Origin: Macrotrachela quadricornifera
Taxonomy: Eukaryota > Rotifera > Eurotatoria > Philodinida > Philodinidae
Reading direction: 5' to 3'
NCBI GenBank assembly: GCA_022393335.1
Contig: JAJEKB010021534.1
Span: 62,001 to 126,000 of the forward strand
Length of the DNA stretch: 64,000 bases
The notes under the pieces were generated by a model. It saw only the letters and a program-made list of their open reading frames with translations. It had not been told where the DNA came from and searched no databases. Positions 1 to 11,657 of the stretch are shown here, piece by piece. Positions within the stretch are counted from its first letter, which is position 1. Each line of letters opens with the position of its first letter. Position numbers and translations under genes: made by a program.

Positions 1-1205
1 AAATTCGCCAAAATTGAAGTTCGTCAATTCCATTATCGTCGGATAAATTCATTACCGAAAACGAATACACTTTGAATTTAATTAATCTTCTAAACAGCAA
101 TTATATTTCAGATAATTAATCCATGATATCAAATCATTTGCTTCCTAAATGAGATAGGTTCCAAGTCCGTTGCATTCGCTTCCAAATTAGGTACTCACTA
201 AAACAGTTGGTTATCACGTCAGTTCATTATCCGGTAACTTGACTACCAACTCCGATGATTAGCAACTTACAGTCTCATCGACTTAGTCTTGCTACTCAAC
301 TCAAATCCACAGCCTCATTCCCAATCGATCGAATATGTTGTACTTTAATAGACTATAGATAAATAAAAATTCAGTTGAAAGTTCAATTAAGAAAAATAAG
401 CGAAGAAAATGTTTTACCTTAGAATTTAATTAATTCAATCAGTTTTTCAAAAAAATAACTTTAACTGATAATTGCTAGCTGTAGTATACATTTTATGTAT
501 ACAAATGATTATGAGATGGATAACAGCAAAATTAAGTTTTGTGAGTTATTTTAATAAGATAAAACTAAAGAGATGTTTTCGAAAAACTCAGAGAATTTTA
601 TTTCTTTACCTGAAATGAAATTAGACAATTGAAATTAACAGTAAATGATTTTACCTATCATCTCTCACAACCTATATTGTATTGCCTCATCTCGAATTGT
701 ACAAAAATCACCTTAATAGTCATCGACAAGCATAGAAAATGAGACACCGTAGTGAGTGTGTTTGCAATGGGTAAAGACCCTCAACGATTGATGCAATAAA
801 TAAGACTGGAATTTCCAAACATGATGATTCATTGGTTTTTTACAGTTGTTTTTTTTCTCTTATACATTTTTCTATTGATTATTATTTAATCGAATAGTGT
901 GTCAACAAAAACATTTTATGAAAGAAAAGCAAATGTTACAAGGAAAAAAATCCACTTTTAAATATTCTTGTTGGAAATAATGATTAATATTCGAAAAAGA
1001 AAAAAAGAATAAAAGAAGGCAACCAAACAAATCACATCAATTATAACTATAACATATGAAGAACATATGTTGTTATAATACATTGGAGATGTCCCTCTTT
1101 CCCATCTTTCCTTTTTATCTGTCTATAAATTGTCATATTCAATGAATAAAAATTACATAATTATTTCTGCATCATCTGTCGATTTATTCACTATATATTA
1201 TTCTG
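1..1205. other. AT-rich intergenic stretch
   Basis: No coding region, RNA gene or clear repeat could be supported here. No 3' splice acceptor is seen immediately before the start codon of the next gene, unlike most of its paralogues. Confidence 0.5.
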
Positions 1206-1831
1206 ATGACTGATTCCAGTCGATTGAACAAAGCTCTTTGGACTAATATTACTAGACTGAAATTATTGACAAAATCGGATGCACCTGTCAAGTTTATACT
1301 TGAAAAATCTCCGTTTGATGATGAAGAAGAAGAAAAAATCGCTACAGAACGCGATGAATATGTTGTTATTGGACGAATTTTTCCAAATTCCGACATTTAT
1401 AAAGAAAGTGCGTTGCAAATAGAAATGAAATTAACATCAAAATATCCAGATGAACCACCTACAGTAAGATTTCTAACTCCAATATACCATCCAAACATTG
1501 AAACAGATGGCAAGATAACAAATAATTAGAGAGATTGAAATATAGAAAGAAAGATTTTACTTTTATTTTAGGAACATTTTGTCATCATTTAATAAGTAAT
1601 GCTTCAAGATGGAAGAAGGGAACGACTTTAGTTGAAGTTATTCAAGCTGTTGTGAAGCATATTGATAAACCTGATCCTGACTATGCCGTTAATTTTGGTA
1701 AAGACATTTTATATTTTGATTTCTTTGATTATTTTTCATATTTTATAGAAATAGGCAAGGAATATATGAACAACAGGACAGAATTTAATCGAAAAGCATT
1801 GGATACGATCAAAAACAACTTCTTATCATGA
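1206..1831 (+). CDS. E2 ubiquitin-conjugating enzyme-like, array copy A
   Basis: Three exons (about 1206-1509, 1572-1697, 1749-1831) give a 170-residue UBC-fold protein. An E2 carries ubiquitin or a related modifier on its active Cys and passes it on with an E3. Visible motifs are HPN at residues 95-97 and the catalytic Cys105 in TFCHHL, with the normal eight-residue spacing. Residues 31-50 are an acidic insert (SPFDDEEEE) not found in standard E2s. The E3-contact loop reads YPDEPP where UBE2L3 has YPFKPP, so the key Phe is Asp. Intron 1 begins with GC (GATG|GCAAGA) rather than GT; intron 2 is GT-AG. It is nearest to copy C. The protein is intact and probably expressed, but may have changed E3 choice. 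Assignment to the UBE2L3 side of the family is by eye. Confidence 0.8.
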
Positions 1832-1918
1832 ATTTTGTCATTATTTATTAGTTATTTATATATGTACTGTAGTTATCATTATATACGTTTTACATTTTGA
1901 AACTGAATAATTTCAATA
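1832..1918. other. short spacer after copy A
   Basis: Non-coding AT-rich sequence that ends in the TA dinucleotide at 1917-1918, which abuts the pogo/Tigger-like terminal repeat. Confidence 0.4.
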
Positions 1919-2860
1919 CAGTAAAACTCTTCTTAGTAGACACCTCCTTATAGTGGACACTTTTTTTTCAATCCCTGTCATACTAAATATCTCTCTAATG
2001 AACATTGATTTAAATTAATAAAACATTCTATGATGAATACGATCAAACACACACTATATCATTGATATTATTTAAAGACACATAAAAGGTAGAAAAAAAG
2101 AATCATCAGTCTTGTTGAATCCAGGAAAAGTAAAGAAGAAAACAATGGTGGCATTGTTTTATTTGTCTCTTTTGTTCTATTTATCCCATTTACTTTATTT
2201 GTCTTATTTCTCACTCTCAAGAAAAAAAAGAACATAATGCTTCATTGAAAAGCATTAACTTTGGAAGAAAAAATTACTTTAATCAAGGATAATCAAGATG
2301 TTCATGGTTTATCAGTTCGTGAATTGGCTGATGTATATAAAATATTAAAAAGTAGTGCTGTCAATATTCTTCATCGAAATGAAGAATTTTTAGCTGATTA
2401 TTCTTCTAATTTTAATAAAGGTATTAAACGCAAACTCAAAGATGAAAATGATAAAAAATCGATGAACTTGCCTTTGAATGGTTTACATAACAACATGCTA
2501 AACAAATTTCTATTTCTGGCCTCATTTTACAAAAAAAAGCAAGGTAAGTCGCTGGACAATTGGGTTATACATCAAGAACATTTAAAGCATCAAACGGTTG
2601 GCTTAAACAGTTTCGCAATCGTAACAAGGCAATGCGCCAACGATTGCTGTGACGAAGATTCGTGCGCACACATTACGATTATCGAACTGGAATGGAAGTA
2701 TCGAGAAACTTCCCTGTAAAACATGAAATTTTCTTACTCTCACTTTTACTCACTCTTTTTTCAGTGATTCAATCGAGTTGTGCTGAATTAGGTAAATTGG
2801 GTTACACGATGAACAATGAAGAATTGCGTGTCTTCAACGAGAAATTGTTAGTATAGAATT
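1919..2860 (+). mobile_element. pogo/Tigger-like DNA transposon remnant
   Basis: The left end follows a TA dinucleotide and starts CAGTAAAACTC. It then carries two iterated blocks, TAGTAGACACC and TAGTGGACACT, the style of terminal inverted repeat known from pogo/Tigger elements. About 330 bp inside begins a transposase relic of the matching CENP-B type. No matching right end was found, so the right border given here is only the end of recognisable sequence. The element is truncated and inactive. Confidence 0.6.
2249..2700 (+). pseudogene. Tigger/jerky-type transposase fragment (CENP-B HTH domains)
   Basis: The first HTH domain is recognisable as ALTLEEKITLIKDN followed by GLSVRELADVYK and SSAVNILHRNEE. 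Further on, in another frame, comes FKASNGWLKQFRNRN (about 2580-2625), the hallmark of the second CENP-B-type DNA-binding domain. The frame change and the absence of the catalytic DDE region show that it is broken. In intact elements these two domains bind the terminal repeats. It lies inside the Tigger-like remnant that begins at 1919. Confidence 0.65.
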
Positions 2861-3519
2861 TCTCTTGCGATTTTTCTTCAATTCATGTCTATTTTTTGAA
2901 TTTTACACATGAAGAAAAACGTCGTTGAATCAAACAATTCATTGTCTGAGTACCATGATCAATGATTTGAATATTAAAGGTAAGAGGAAATTTCATGTCT
3001 GTAGTTGATGATCAGATCGAGAATGAGGAACAAATTGAAGGAAAAATAGATTGAGTTTAATCACAACTTCATTCTTCAACAGTTAGAAGCCAGATTTGAG
3101 CTGCTTTAGTGTTTCTCGAGTTTAGATTCAACCTGTTTCTGCTTTTTGCAATACAGTTTTTCTAGAAATCCAAAGATTTGTTCGCTTCTTTTTATTATTT
3201 TTCCACATGGCATTGTCAAACATACGGAAAACAATCTTCGTGTCTATGGCACTAAACTTCGTGCAAGATTTTTCACAGGGTACATTGATTTCAATTTTGC
3301 TTCGATATTTAAAGATGTGAAAGCGCGAAAGATGAATTTTCATTTCACCTCTTGCAACCTACGTAACTAAGAATGTGTTGTAAGTTTACATATGAAGAGA
3401 CAAAGAGTAAGAAGATTTCAAAATGATTTCTTATTTCATTTTTCAAAAAAACAATCTTCCATATGTAGACAACAGAATGCGCTGGATAAATACTTGAGGC
3501 AATCCAAAAGTAGTGGGCA
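2861..3519. other. no supported gene
   Basis: Short opposing ORFs occur at 3128-3370 but show no domain or codon pattern. Nothing else was recognised. Confidence 0.4.
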
Positions 3520-4378
3520 TGATATCGTATTTTCGTATAGATTGCATGGTAAAATTTTCTTTTTTATGAACAGACAGAGCGTCTTTCACTCTATTTTCCT
3601 ATGCAATTTGATCACTATTCATTTAATATTATAATAATAAAATTTCGATAAGTTCTATTTCTTTCGCATGTACCCTGGCATATCGAACATGATTGCTCGT
3701 GAGTAGTTTTTGAATAATGTTTGATAGCTACAAGATACAGAACTGCGATTTTCACCATTGGAAAGAGAAGATGAAGACGCATCGAACTGTATATTACGGA
3801 TTTTTCTACCTTGTCTATGGTAGGGTTTTTAGCTGACCTTTTAAAGAACAAACTTACCTCGTGAGTTATTTACCGTGAATTTTCAATAATTAGGCACACA
3901 TTCAAACTGATAATCAACCATATACAAACTAAAAAAGACTCAAATGTTTAAATTTAATTATTTTGGGGATAATACGTATTCTAGACGAAGTTCTACTACA
4001 ATTTTCTATCAACTTTTTGCTTTTTCCTTTTTCATAAAAAAAATCATTTTTTCAACTGTTAGAAAATTGAATAAGAAAACTTCTAAAAATCGTATTAGAA
4101 AAATGAGTAATATACGGTTCGATGCGTCTTCATCTCCTCTTTCCAATGGTGAAAATTACAGTTCTGTATCTTTGCGCTATCAAACGTTATTGAAAAATAC
4201 TCACGAGCATTTATGTTAGCAGTACATATGCGAAAGAAACAGATCTTATCAAAATTTTATCATTATGATATTAATTGAATAGTAATCAAATAGCATAGAA
4301 AAAATAGTGAAAGACGCTCTGTCTGTTCATAGAAAAGAAAATTTTTAACAAGCAGTCTATACGAAAATATGATATCAG
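3520..4378. repeat. long-inverted-repeat (fold-back) element, family 1
   Basis: The arms at about 3520-3812 and 4095-4378 are reverse complements of each other with scattered mismatches. Examples are GAACAGACAGAGCGTCTTTC on the left against GAAAGACGCTCTGTCTGTTC on the right, and GATGAAGACGCATCGAACTG against CGGTTCGATGCGTCTTCATC. The centre (about 280 bp) carries no transposase. A related, more diverged copy is at about 20105-20575. This is the form of a non-autonomous fold-back or MITE-like transposon. Confidence 0.75.
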
Positions 4379-5436
4379 GCTCACTATTTTTGGATGTCCT
4401 AAGTAGTTCTCTCTATGTTAAGAATTGATCTTAAACAAACCTGAAACAATCTTTAGTAATTATTCTCTAAGTTGCTCAAAAGAAACAGTCAAAATAGAAT
4501 TTTATCGATTCTGTTCTTTATTTAATTCTAAGCCAATGAAAAGCCGCAGTCGTTCGTTGTCACCTTGTAAATAAGCCAATGCGAGAAAAACTTCGCCGAT
4601 TCCAATTATCTACGAACATGGTGACAAGCAACTTTCATCAGTCTCTTCAATAACAAAGAATATTCTTGAAGGTTCTATTTCGGTTGACAAGATTATCAAT
4701 GAACCAATAATGATCTCAGAGAAAGCACCATCAACTAAACATGCTAAAGAATGATTTGTTATCTGGTTGAAGAATGAAGACAGTCGTTAGTGGTATTTGT
4801 TTCTCACAAACTGAAATATTCTAGTCTTAACGTATCGTCTCATCTTCATTTTTTTATTTGTTTTTCTCTTTGTACTGATCCTTTTATCTATTGATCAATT
4901 GTTGTTTTTCAAGATAAATCAACTCGTTTTACTTTTATCTCGATCAAACTTCAGATTTTTAACATTCTCAATCAGTTTATTCTAATAAAATCTTAGACGT
5001 TTGATGGTTTATATCACATGTTTAATATCGATCACTTCTTATGTTTACATGGTAATAATGAAGAAACCTTTTCTCTTATTTGATATGCTTCAGTTTTACC
5101 GACTCATTTTCGATAGTTTGTCTCTCGATTTCTGTCTACCATTAGCCAAATTCATGTCGAAAACTTCGATTATTTTGATTGATTTATTCATAATCATTTT
5201 TAAGGTATTACCTGAAAGGAAATTGAAGATTGAAATAAAGAAGAAAGCTGACGAAAAGACAAAAAAGATGGTCGATTTCATAGGCATTGCACTGTAATTG
5301 ATTGACTATTGCAATTAGTTTTATTTTTCAATTGAACATAAAATCGAAGAGTATTACTAAAAACCTATCAAAGCCATTGGTCATATCATTTATTAAACAA
5401 AATTGCTTTGAGTATTCTGAATCTATTCAAACGACG
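4379..5436. other. no supported gene
   Basis: A hydrophobic ORF at 5001-5297 has no recognisable domain, and nothing else in the stretch could be supported. Confidence 0.4.
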
Positions 5437-6503
5437 TTAACCGTACAACTCGCACTCATAGTTGGAGCTATGGAAACAAACTTTAGCAAATGCCCAAAAA
5501 CCAAAACATAGATGAGCTAAAATAGAAAACTGATCGATCAGACGACTTGTTTTCTCTGGGTCATCAAATTTCATCCTTCGTATTTCAAAGTAAATTTTAA
5601 CCAGCGACATTGTTCATCTCTTGATGAATATAGATCGAAATCAATTTGATCAACACTAGTATATTCAACAAAATAATTGGCCACATCAAATAGAGCATAA
5701 TTCACTGCACAATATTCGAAATCGATGAACGAAACTGATTGAAATGATGAATGGTAGAGAATATTTGTGCAGATGATATCATTATGACCTAAGACCAAAT
5801 CAACACCATATTTAGGATGAGGTATGAGCTGAGATAATACATCTTTCTCTACACAATCCATATCAGATACTAGGACGGTGAGGTTTACAACAAAGAAGTA
5901 AACTTTGGAACAGATTTCTATTGATAGAAACTTGAACGTGATCTGACTATTACTTTTTGAGCCTATTCTTTCGTTAATGATAATATATTTACCTTCTGAT
6001 TGGCTATTATTCTTACAGAGTAATGTCAAGAATTTGTGTATTAATGAGATAAGACATGGCTTCTGTTTCTCATCTTTGATAGGAATAGAATAAAGTTTAG
6101 CCATGTGACGAGCGATAAGTGGATCGATCTTTACATCTTTCATATCGTCTCTGGTGCAAACTTCACCTGGAGTGAATCTGTAGATGATTCCATTGTTGAA
6201 TTGAAGAAAGACAGGTTGAGCTAGTTTACACTGTGAAAGAACATTCAGAATTACTAGTTCACGATTACGATCTATGAATTCTTCTGTTTTTATCCCATTT
6301 ATTGTAGTAACAAGTGCTTCTGATGGATTTGAATTATCGAAGAGATCGAACTGATCGACACTTCAATAAGATTTATGCCATAGAATGGCTAGTCGTTTGG
6401 CTGTAATTAGTTGGGAACGCCATGCTTCAGGGAAAACTCGAAAAATACAGGATATTTGCTGAGAAACGACGTCAAGGTTGTAGTTAGGATAGAATTTATT
6501 CAT
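5437..6503 (-). pseudogene. ethanolamine/choline kinase-like pseudogene
   Basis: Read on the minus strand from 6503, a kinase of the choline/ethanolamine family can be followed almost to its C terminus. It shows RNRELVILNVLSQCKLAQPV and FNNGIIYRFTPGE in the N lobe, the phosphotransferase motif HNDIICTN, then SFIDFEYCAVNYALFDVANY. The enzyme would phosphorylate ethanolamine or choline in phospholipid synthesis. An in-frame TGA lies near 6363-6365, and part of the region before it is missing. A frameshift near 5570 separates the last segment (LIDQFSILAHLCFGFWAFAK), which is still recognisable. No introns are visible, so a retro-copy is possible. The lesions make a functional enzyme unlikely. 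Confidence 0.75.
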
Positions 6504-7104
6504 CTGGATTCATTCTATGATAAATTGATTAGGTTCTCGAGAAAAATAAACAATGGAAGAACTAAATCGTAAATTAGGACACCGCAAAAGACAAAAATGG
6601 CAGTTAAAATAAAAAATTTGTCCAGGTAAAGAAATCAATTTACACATATCTTTGTTGTGTTACTTTTTTTGTTATTTGCACGTGTAGCTTTTCATCAAAT
6701 ATATTCAATAAGAAAAGTCAGATGTTAATCGTTGGAAATATTTTCAATTAAGTACTTAATAAACGTATAGTATTATTTATTCTATAAGCTGAGGCTACGT
6801 ACTCTTTAGGTTGAGTACATTTTCAAATGTCTATCTCAGTTGAAATCCGTACGTTTAATTAGTTGATAGGTAGCTCTTTCATTAAGATAGTTTTTATTTA
6901 AGAAAAACAATGATTCAATTCAAAGTGTCAAAACTTCACAAGATACTCCAACTTTAGCGAAAAACTGGATGACATTTCAAAAAATCCCTGAACTGTTTTA
7001 AGAAGCTTAGACTGAGGTCAAACATCTGAATTTCAGTACATGATCTACATGTTTTTGATAGCTATTCTTATTTAGTAGACATGCGACAATCTCGAACACA
7101 ACTT
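6504..7104. other. no supported gene
   Basis: AT-rich sequence with only short ORFs; no repeat or RNA gene recognised. Confidence 0.4.
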
Positions 7105-7490
7105 CGAGTTTTCGAGTCAAACGTTCTAAGATTGAACTCCACTCGAACTTGAACTCTGAAACTCGAACTCGAAATTCAGAAATTGAACTCGATCCGGACA
7201 TGAGCCAAGTCCCAACTGTTTGGGTTCAATATTAAAACCAATAGAACACTTTCTTTGACTGTACAAAATATAGGACTTGGAGACTCTAACTATACAGTCA
7301 AACGAATTATTATATTAGTCATTATATTGAACCCAAGTAGTTAGGATATAGTTCATATCTAGATTGAACTCGAACTCGGCTCAAACTCGAGTTTTCTGTG
7401 TTCGAGTTCTGAGTTTCTGAGTTCGAGTTCGAGTGAAATTCGAGGTTAGGAGTCCGAGTTCGAGTCGAGTTCAATCTTAGGAGTGTCGAA
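7105..7490. repeat. imperfect palindrome rich in GAGTTC/GAACTC
   Basis: The left arm (about 7105-7240) and right arm (about 7315-7485) are inverted copies. CTAAGATTGAACTC on the left matches GAGTTCAATCTTAG on the right, and TTTGGGTTCAATAT matches ATATTGAACCCAAG. Within the arms the hexamer GAACTC (or GAGTTC) recurs many times. The structure is a hairpin-forming MITE-like element with internal simple repeats. Confidence 0.65.
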
Positions 7491-7994
7491 TTCAAATGGT
7501 TTGGGATTGTTCCATGTCTAATATTTAGAATTCTTTAACTAAATATTATTAACCAATTTTGTTATGTTTTCGAACATGTTACATGAAGTAAATTGATTCA
7601 TAAAAATTTGATTTAAGATAACGACAACTTGTCAACAATTCATGAGTATTCTAAAAAATATTTCTCAAAACATAGAATTGATATTGAGATTGAAGGCAAT
7701 TGATAGAAGATTTGTTTTATCTTTCATGTTTACGACGACAACATGTCATTCATAGTGACAGAGAGCAATCTATGTAGATATCAATAATTTGACAAAATAC
7801 TATATTCTTCATTTCCTTATTGATCTATTCCTACATTGGAATAGATAAAATAGTTAATTTAATATTTTCTATTCTTTCATAAAGACTAAGAAATGATACT
7901 ATGGCAGATGTCAACCTTTTAGTTGTTCAGCATCATTCAATTTTAATATTTCGTTGATTTATTAAATACAAAAAAAAACAATAACATGAACAAC
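7491..7994. other. no supported gene
   Basis: AT-rich spacer in which nothing was recognised. Confidence 0.4.
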
Positions 7995-8186
7995 TTAATC
8001 AGTTAGAATAAGTTCATCAATATTCTAATCTTCATAACTTCCATCAGGTAAATATCATCGAATAACCATTGGAATTTTCTTTTCTTTTAATTCTCTCATT
8101 GCAATTTGTAATGGATCTGTTTCACCATCTGGTTCAACCATTAAAGGTGCACACATAACTATTTGCTGGGCTCCGATTCGACCTAT
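7995..8186 (-). pseudogene. RPABC2 (Rpb6) RNA polymerase subunit fragment
   Basis: The minus strand reads [40 protein letters not shown] and YLPDGSYED, then IDELILTD and a stop. This is the conserved C-terminal half of the small subunit shared by RNA polymerases I, II and III. Two in-frame stops interrupt it: a TGA between VIR and YLPDG where the family has Arg, and a TAG after YED where it has Trp. Both fit single C-to-T or G-to-A changes. The N-terminal acidic part is absent. It is a decayed exon or retro-copy fragment. Confidence 0.8.
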
Positions 8187-8874
8187 ATTTCCTATTTTAC
8201 TTACATATTTTGAAAATTCTATAATTTGTCCTATATTTTGACTATTTTACCTATATTATATGGGTAAAAGTATGAAGTGTTCAGAGGTGATACGAAGAGC
8301 TTGAAGCAGAGAGATCAATCCAAAATTCAGAGCAAGAATCACGAATATTTTTGTTGTCGCATACTTTTAGAAACAATGAAACTTTTCAAACTTACTTAAA
8401 CTACACCTGATCATATTTTATGCAATAGTATACGAAGGATTAGAATACAAGATCTGACTTTTTCAAATTCGACGAAACTGGACACTCTCAAAATTTTCAA
8501 TTTTGGAGAAAGTTTCAACCACAATTTTTTGAAGTAGAAGGAGAGTGATTCATCCATCTTTTTCCCGATCGTGCTGTTCCTGGAAATGTTTGGAAGTCTC
8601 TGAATTTTATCATGAATGAACTTCCAGCTTTATACAACACATTTCATGCATAGTCAAATATCTTGAATAATCGATCATATTGTGACGAGGTTTATCATTA
8701 TTATACGAGATTTTTCTTTCTAGTAGAAAGCGAACTGGCTGAAGAATTTTTCAGTGCTATATATACGAAATAAAAAAATGTTTATAGAATGATTACACTC
8801 TTTAGAGCTTTTTCTTGCAGTTTTTGTTTATCATGAATAATACAATGCTGGTCAAAAATCTCTCATCTGCTTGA
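8187..8874. other. no supported gene
   Basis: Contains loosely repeated CCTATATTT motifs near 8180-8270; nothing else recognised. Confidence 0.35.
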
Positions 8875-10610
8875 AGGTTATCGATCTTCTAAGCTTTTGG
8901 CTTGGAATTTTGGTTGCATGCGAATAGTGAGAAACGCTGATCATAGACATCAATCCAACCTTAATCCATTATGATATGACATAGTTATACGCCAAACACT
9001 ATCTTTATTCTGCATTACTTATATGTCAGCTACAGAACCGCTCGGGAAGTCAGAGAATCTATAACTCGAAAGATTGAGTCTTTAGGTTTTTCCGATAAAA
9101 TTTTCATGAGAAAAGTTTCTCAAATTACTGAACTATCACTTTTTATAAGCAATGTCTATCAAACTTCGGCTATAACGATTTTCAGTTCGTTATAGCGAAC
9201 ATTATTTTTAGAGTGACTGATTTATTTGAAAATGTTTTTTTTAGTATACTCATTAGTCCACGAATATCTCTTGAAAGTTTTAGGGTTAAAGCATGTGCTA
9301 GACTCACAATACGACGATGTAATGGCCACGCCACTGCATAAGTCACCAATTATTAATAGCCTAATGAATTCACGTGTTCCTTCTACCCATTATTGTATAC
9401 ATTTAGCAGCTATATTCGTCAGTGAGAAAGTTAATTACAATCGTTCAGCAAAAGAAAAATCTCATTTTTCTTCACACGAGCAATTGGAGGTAAAGATAAT
9501 CTTTGGTGTATAACTCTGTCATATTAACCGATGGCCCATAAAAACTTGCCCTCTTAGTATTTTTAAGATTTCTTCTCTATTATCGCTATTACTAAAAACT
9601 TTTTTTTCATCAAAAAATGGCGCTTGAAACTCTCTACAAAACCATATATGACTAGATCATAAAACTGTTTCAGATATATTCGAAAAAAATTGAAAAATAA
9701 AGAATCACGAAAATCGGTAACATGTAACTGGTTGGACTTAATAAATGGGCGTGCTTGCACCTAATGTTTTTATTACTTCGTTCTATTTAGAAACAAAATA
9801 CACTAAAAGGTGTAGCACAAAAAGCTCTACAATTTACATAAGACCGCTTATTTTAGAGTTGCGCTTTTTATTTTTAAAATGGGTAAAATTTTGAATGATA
9901 AAATTGTAACCTGGCAAAATAATTTTTTTTGTGTTACAAGATGAATCTTTTTTTTCTTATTTCATCTTTTTGTTACCGCATGTCTTACTTTTTCTAAAAC
10001 AAGAGACACCAGAAGATGCAGCGTGAAAAGCTCTACAATTTGTGAAGAACAAATTATAAAAAAAAGGAAAGTAAAAAAATTCATTTTACTTCCAAAAAAA
10101 CATATCATTTTTGCGCGGTCGACATTTTATCACTAAAAATTTTGCCTGTCTTGAAAACAAAGCGGCGTAGTTATAAAATAAGTAGTCGTATATAAACTGT
10201 AGAGCTTTTCACGCTGCATCTTTTGGTGTATTTTTTTCCTTAAATAGGACGTAGTAAGTGATGAAAAAATGGGATGAAAAGTACAACCAGTTATTATGTC
10301 TAATCCATTACATTTTACCGATTTTTGTGATTCTTTATTTTTCAATTTTTTTCGAATATATCTGAAACAGTTTTATGTTCTAGTCATATATGGTTTTGTA
10401 GAGAATTTCAAGTGCTATCTTTTGATGAAAAAAAGATTTTTAATAACAGGGATAATAGAGAGGAAATCTTAAAAATACTAAGAGGGCAATTTTTTATGGT
10501 CCACCCGTTACATTGAATTAATATCGATTGGTGTCTATGATCAGCGTTTCTCACTACTTATGTGCAACCAAAATTCTAAGCCAAAAGCTTGGAATATCAA
10601 TATTCTTTAG
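8875..10610. mobile_element. large nested inverted-repeat region, family 2
   Basis: The outer arms at about 8880-8975 and 10515-10605 are reverse complements. Both carry AGTGAGAAACGCTGATCATA or its complement, together with an AAGCTTTTGGCTT block. They enclose a second, longer palindrome at 9536-10502. The unpaired left interior (8976-9535) contains an ORF (9226-9513) with no recognisable domain. The arrangement could be one large fold-back element, or one element inserted into another. Confidence 0.55.
9536..10502. repeat. 970-bp palindromic element, family 2 core
   Basis: The arms at about 9536-9960 and 10080-10502 match in inverted orientation over some 420 bp. CCCTCTTAGTATTTTTAAGA pairs with TCTTAAAAATACTAAGAGGG, and AATTGAAAAATAAAGAATCA pairs with TGATTCTTTATTTTTCAATT. 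An inner motif, GATGCAGCGTGAAAAGCTCT, occurs at 10015 and inverted near 10200. Diverged copies of the same inner sequence are found at about 40830-41110 and 63755-64000. Confidence 0.8.
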
Positions 10611-10837
10611 GATAATGAGGGAGATCTGGTTAGTAGTGTATGCCGAAGTAAAGTCCAGCCGTTGAAGTTAACTTTATTAAAAGAAGATTTTCAGTTGCAA
10701 AGTTTTACATAGCCAGACTTTCGAGAAGAAAATATGAATACCTATATTTTTCCTATTTTCTATAAAGAATCCTTTCTTTTTGAAAAACTCAATCCTCTAA
10801 GAATTCCTATTTTTTGAAAAATTCGTAATCGGAGGCC

Positions 10838-11280
10838 ATATCATCATTAGCATATTGATATTTATTTAAATCAGGTGATTCATATGCATTATCAAATGTT
10901 GATGATACTCGTTTACTATCACGTATAACATATATATGTCATGTATATGGTATATTTGAATCTGGTAAAAGTTCATTTTTAAAACGATTTGTTTTTTCAA
11001 CAATATATAAAGTTCGAAATTCATTTTATTTACCAGAAAAATGAATTAATAAAACAAAAAACTTTCTTTTGTTATGATTATTCATCAAAATCATCCTATA
11101 AACAAATAAAATCTTATGCAGTTAATTTAATGCGTGTATTAAATGAAACAAAATGTTTAATATTTGAAGAATGTCATGAAAATGAAATGGATGAAAAAAT
11201 AATATTTAAAGAGTTAATCTATTTATATAATGTTTATTTATGTATTCAATTCTTGAATAGGTTCGATATTTTATTTTCTT
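10838..11280 (+). pseudogene. Miro (mitochondrial Rho GTPase)-like fragment
   Basis: The segment DDTRLLSRITYICHVYGIFE leads into a Walker A-like GIFESGKSS (about 10945-10975). After a frame change comes KSYAVNLMRVLNETKCLIFE. The order and spacing resemble the start of the second GTPase domain of Miro proteins, which tether mitochondria to motors. An in-frame TGA lies near 10855, the frame shifts near 11035, and no EF-hand, first GTPase domain or C-terminal membrane anchor is seen. The family call rests on short matches, so another small GTPase remains possible. Confidence 0.5.
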
Positions 11281-11657
11281 CGCTGACACTTTAGTCAATA
11301 AAACATGACAAAATGTGTGCTGTTGTTGTTGTTTTCGACGTCATTACCTCTGGGTTTTTTCCTTTCTCACTGAACCACTGTATTGCTTCACCGTTTCATC
11401 CCTTCACTGCCTCTTATAAATAATATATTCATCCACATTGTAAAATTTTTTTCTCCGTTCTGTCTTAATTTATGACAAAATGAAAACGAAGGTTTAATGA
11501 TTCGCATCTAGCCGTAATTCGTAAATGAATATATTCGAGAGAGAAATATTATTAGAAACATGCACGTGCATACGCAAAAAAACTTGACAGTATAAACATT
11601 CATTTATTTGTTCTCTAACGAAAAATAAAACATACGAGCTGTTTTATTTCTTACGCT

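Noticed and set aside
5001..5297. 98-codon hydrophobic ORF
   Set aside because: No homology by eye, no splice or leader signals, and an equally long ORF lies opposite.
9226..9513. 95-codon ORF inside the nested inverted-repeat region
   Set aside because: No transposase motif or other domain; length is compatible with chance.
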